From: Chitinophaga pinensis
GTDB lineage: Bacteria; Bacteroidota; Bacteroidia; Flavobacteriales_D; Crocinitomicaceae
Length of the DNA: 6,920 bases
Reading direction: 5' to 3'
NCBI GenBank assembly: GCA_945868555.1
Contig: CAMBMC010000129.1
Location: forward strand, 1-6,920
In this document: positions 5,178 to 6,920 of the stretch, one piece after another
How the letters are laid out: each line of letters opens with the position of its first letter
Position numbering within the stretch: the first letter of the stretch is position 1
Translations under genes and position numbers: made by a program
Notes under the pieces: model-generated
What the model saw: only the letters and a program-made list of their open reading frames with translations
Database searches by the model: none
Told to the model about the DNA's origin: nothing

Positions 5178-6920
5178 ATGGCAGGAAAACCAATAAGATT
5201 AGGAAAAGCAGCAGGCGAACTCAATGTTGGGGTAGCTACGCTCGTTGAATTCCTCGAATCTAAAGGCGTAAAGATTGAAAATAACCCGAACACCAAATTG
5301 GAGTCGGAGCATTATGATATTCTGCAGAAAGAATTTGCGGATGATCAAACGCTGAAAGAACAATCCAAAGGTTCAGTTCTCCGCAGAGAAAAGCGTGAGA
5401 CAATTTCAATTCGGGATTCTCGAGCTGAGGAAACTGTACCTGCAAAGGATTCAGAAGAGCCAGCTGCTGCACCAGCACCAATAGAAGTGCCAAAGGTTGA
5501 GATCGTTCCCGAACCCACTGTGGTCGTTGAAGCGCCAAAGCCAGAGCCAGCACCTGAGGTAGTGCCTGAAAAGCCTGTAGTGATCGAGCCTGAAACGGTA
5601 AAGGTTCAAGTCGAATCTGAAGTCAAAGTGATTAGAACAATCGATTTGAATCAATTCAATAAGCCGAAGCATGAACCGAAAAAGGAGCCTGTAGCACCAC
5701 TAAAAGCGCAGGTAAAACCAGTGCCATCGGTACCGGAAGAAAAGTCGGCACCGAAGGAAATTGAAACGATTCGTGTTGAACGGAAGGTACTTACTGGACC
5801 AACTGTTCTTGGACGGATTGAATTGCCTATGGAGAGACCTAAAACGTCCTCAAAACCACACGATGAATCTGCTGAAGCGCGCAAAAAACGCAAGCGCATC
5901 AAAAAGGTGGACACGCCAAATCCAGGCGCTGGAAACACTGCCAACACGCCCAATGCAGGTGGTTCACAACAAAAACCAGGTGTTAAAAAACCAGCAGGAA
6001 AATTTGATAAACCTGAAATTAAGGAGCGTGATATCCAAAAGGAAATTAAAGATACCTTAGCTCGCCTTTCAACACAAGGTGGAAAGTCGAAAGCCTCAAA
6101 AAATAGACGTGCGAAACGCGACAACGTAGCGCAACGCCGTCAAGAAGAACAGATGGCAGCTGAAATGGATGAAAAAATCCTGAAGCTGACAGAATTCGTG
6201 ACAGTATCGGAATTGGCCTCTATGATGAGCGTTCAACCAACACAAGTCATCTCAGTATGTATGTCCCTCGGGATCTTTGCGTCGATCAACCAACGACTTG
6301 ATGCCGAAACAATTCAAATTGTGGCCGATGAATTTGGCTACGAAACAAACTTCGTTAGTGCTGAAGTGCAGGAATCGATTCCCGTGCAAGAGGATAGCGA
6401 GGAACAATTGGAAGCCCGTCCACCAATCATCACGGTGATGGGACACGTTGACCACGGTAAGACATCCTTGCTCGATAAAATTCGTAATGCAAATGTAACC
6501 GAAGGGGAAGCTGGAGGAATCACGCAGCACATTGGTGCATACTCAGTGACCTTGAAAGAAGGCCAAAAACTGACTTTCCTCGATACACCAGGTCACGAAG
6601 CCTTTACAGCGATGCGTGCACGTGGTGCGCAAGTGACCGATGTAGCGATCATCATCGTTGCTGCGGATGACGATGTGATGCCACAAACGAAAGAAGCCAT
6701 CTCCCACGCGCAAGCTGCAGGAGTACCGATGATTTTTGCCATCAATAAAATAGATAAGCCTGGAGCAAACTCTGAACGCATCCGTGAACAACTTTCACAA
6801 ATGAACATCCTTGTGGAAGATTGGGGAGGAAAATACCAGTGTCAGGAAATTTCCGCGAAGAAAAACCTCAATATTGATGCTTTGCTCGTCAAAGTATTGC
6901 TTGAGGCAGAAATGTTGAAC
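5178..6920 (+). CDS. infB: Translation initiation factor IF-2, 3'-partial
   Basis: A GTPase that delivers formyl-methionyl initiator tRNA to the 30S subunit and promotes subunit joining. The reading frame is open from ATG 5178 to the window end: 581 codons, ending on a whole codon, with several hundred C-terminal residues missing. Visible parts: a small N-terminal helical domain starting MAGKPIRLGKAAGELNVGVA (1-20 and on to about 58); a Pro/Glu/Val-rich acidic linker (about 85-200); a basic region with RKKRKRIKK (235-243) and NRRAKR (309-314); the IF2_N domain (about 335-388); and the G domain with G1 GHVDHGKT (422-429), G2 GGITQHIG (446-453), G3 DTPGH (469-473), G4 NKID (523-526) and G5 SAK (559-561). 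All GTP-binding motifs are intact. It starts 39 bases after nusA with no Shine-Dalgarno sequence and no separate promoter or terminator that I can see. Confidence 0.96.
   Translation, partial: MAGKPIRLGKAAGELNVGVATLVEFLESKGVKIENNPNTKLESEHYDILQKEFADDQTLKEQSKGSVLRREKRETISIRDSRAEETVPAKDSEEPAAAPAPIEVPKVEIVPEPTVVVEAPKPEPAPEVVPEKPVVIEPETVKVQVESEVKVIRTIDLNQFNKPKHEPKKEPVAPLKAQVKPVPSVPEEKSAPKEIETIRVERKVLTGPTVLGRIELPMERPKTSSKPHDESAEARKKRKRIKKVDTPNPGAGNTANTPNAGGSQQKPGVKKPAGKFDKPEIKERDIQKEIKDTLARLSTQGGKSKASKNRRAKRDNVAQRRQEEQMAAEMDEKILKLTEFVTVSELASMMSVQPTQVISVCMSLGIFASINQRLDAETIQIVADEFGYETNFVSAEVQESIPVQEDSEEQLEARPPIITVMGHVDHGKTSLLDKIRNANVTEGEAGGITQHIGAYSVTLKEGQKLTFLDTPGHEAFTAMRARGAQVTDVAIIIVAADDDVMPQTKEAISHAQAAGVPMIFAINKIDKPGANSERIREQLSQMNILVEDWGGKYQCQEISAKKNLNIDALLVKVLLEAEMLN

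Noticed and set aside
5651..6124. Minus-strand open frame opposite the infB linker
   Set aside because: It is a by-product of the low-complexity IF-2 linker in another frame, with no recognisable domain.

Overview
The window looks like an ordinary chromosomal stretch from a member of the Bacteroidota, probably near the Flavobacteriales. Four things point that way. There is a DUF3109-type cysteine-cluster protein, a family common in that phylum. Starts lack a Shine-Dalgarno sequence. Two promoter-like sites match the Bacteroidota pattern (TTG or TTTG, about 20 bases, then TAnnTTTG). NusA and IF-2 have the phylum's typical domain make-up. I see no mobile element, CRISPR array, tRNA or rRNA.

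Layout from left to right. (1) nrdA, the large subunit of class Ia ribonucleotide reductase, is on the + strand and cut by the left edge. (2) A 372-base gap (2309-2680) contains a 14-bp repeat of the nrdA stop region, a GC hairpin and a probable bidirectional terminator. It also holds a hairpin-rich segment that may be a minus-strand small RNA with its own promoter, or a dispersed intergenic repeat. (3) A DUF3109 gene on the minus strand is convergent with nrdA. (4) A divergent intergenic region of about 150 bases carries a good Bacteroidota promoter for rimP and, between promoter and start codon, a strong terminator-shaped hairpin. (5) rimP, nusA and infB follow on the + strand, closely spaced (9 and 39 bases). 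infB runs off the right edge exactly on a codon boundary.

The rimP-nusA-infB cluster is the widely conserved translation/transcription operon: RimP matures the 30S subunit, NusA couples RNA polymerase pausing, termination and antitermination, and IF-2 brings initiator tRNA to the ribosome. nrdA supplies deoxynucleotides and is a separate transcription unit. The coding content is housekeeping. The parts worth a second look are non-coding: the terminator-like hairpin in the rimP leader, and the structured, possibly transcribed gap downstream of nrdA.
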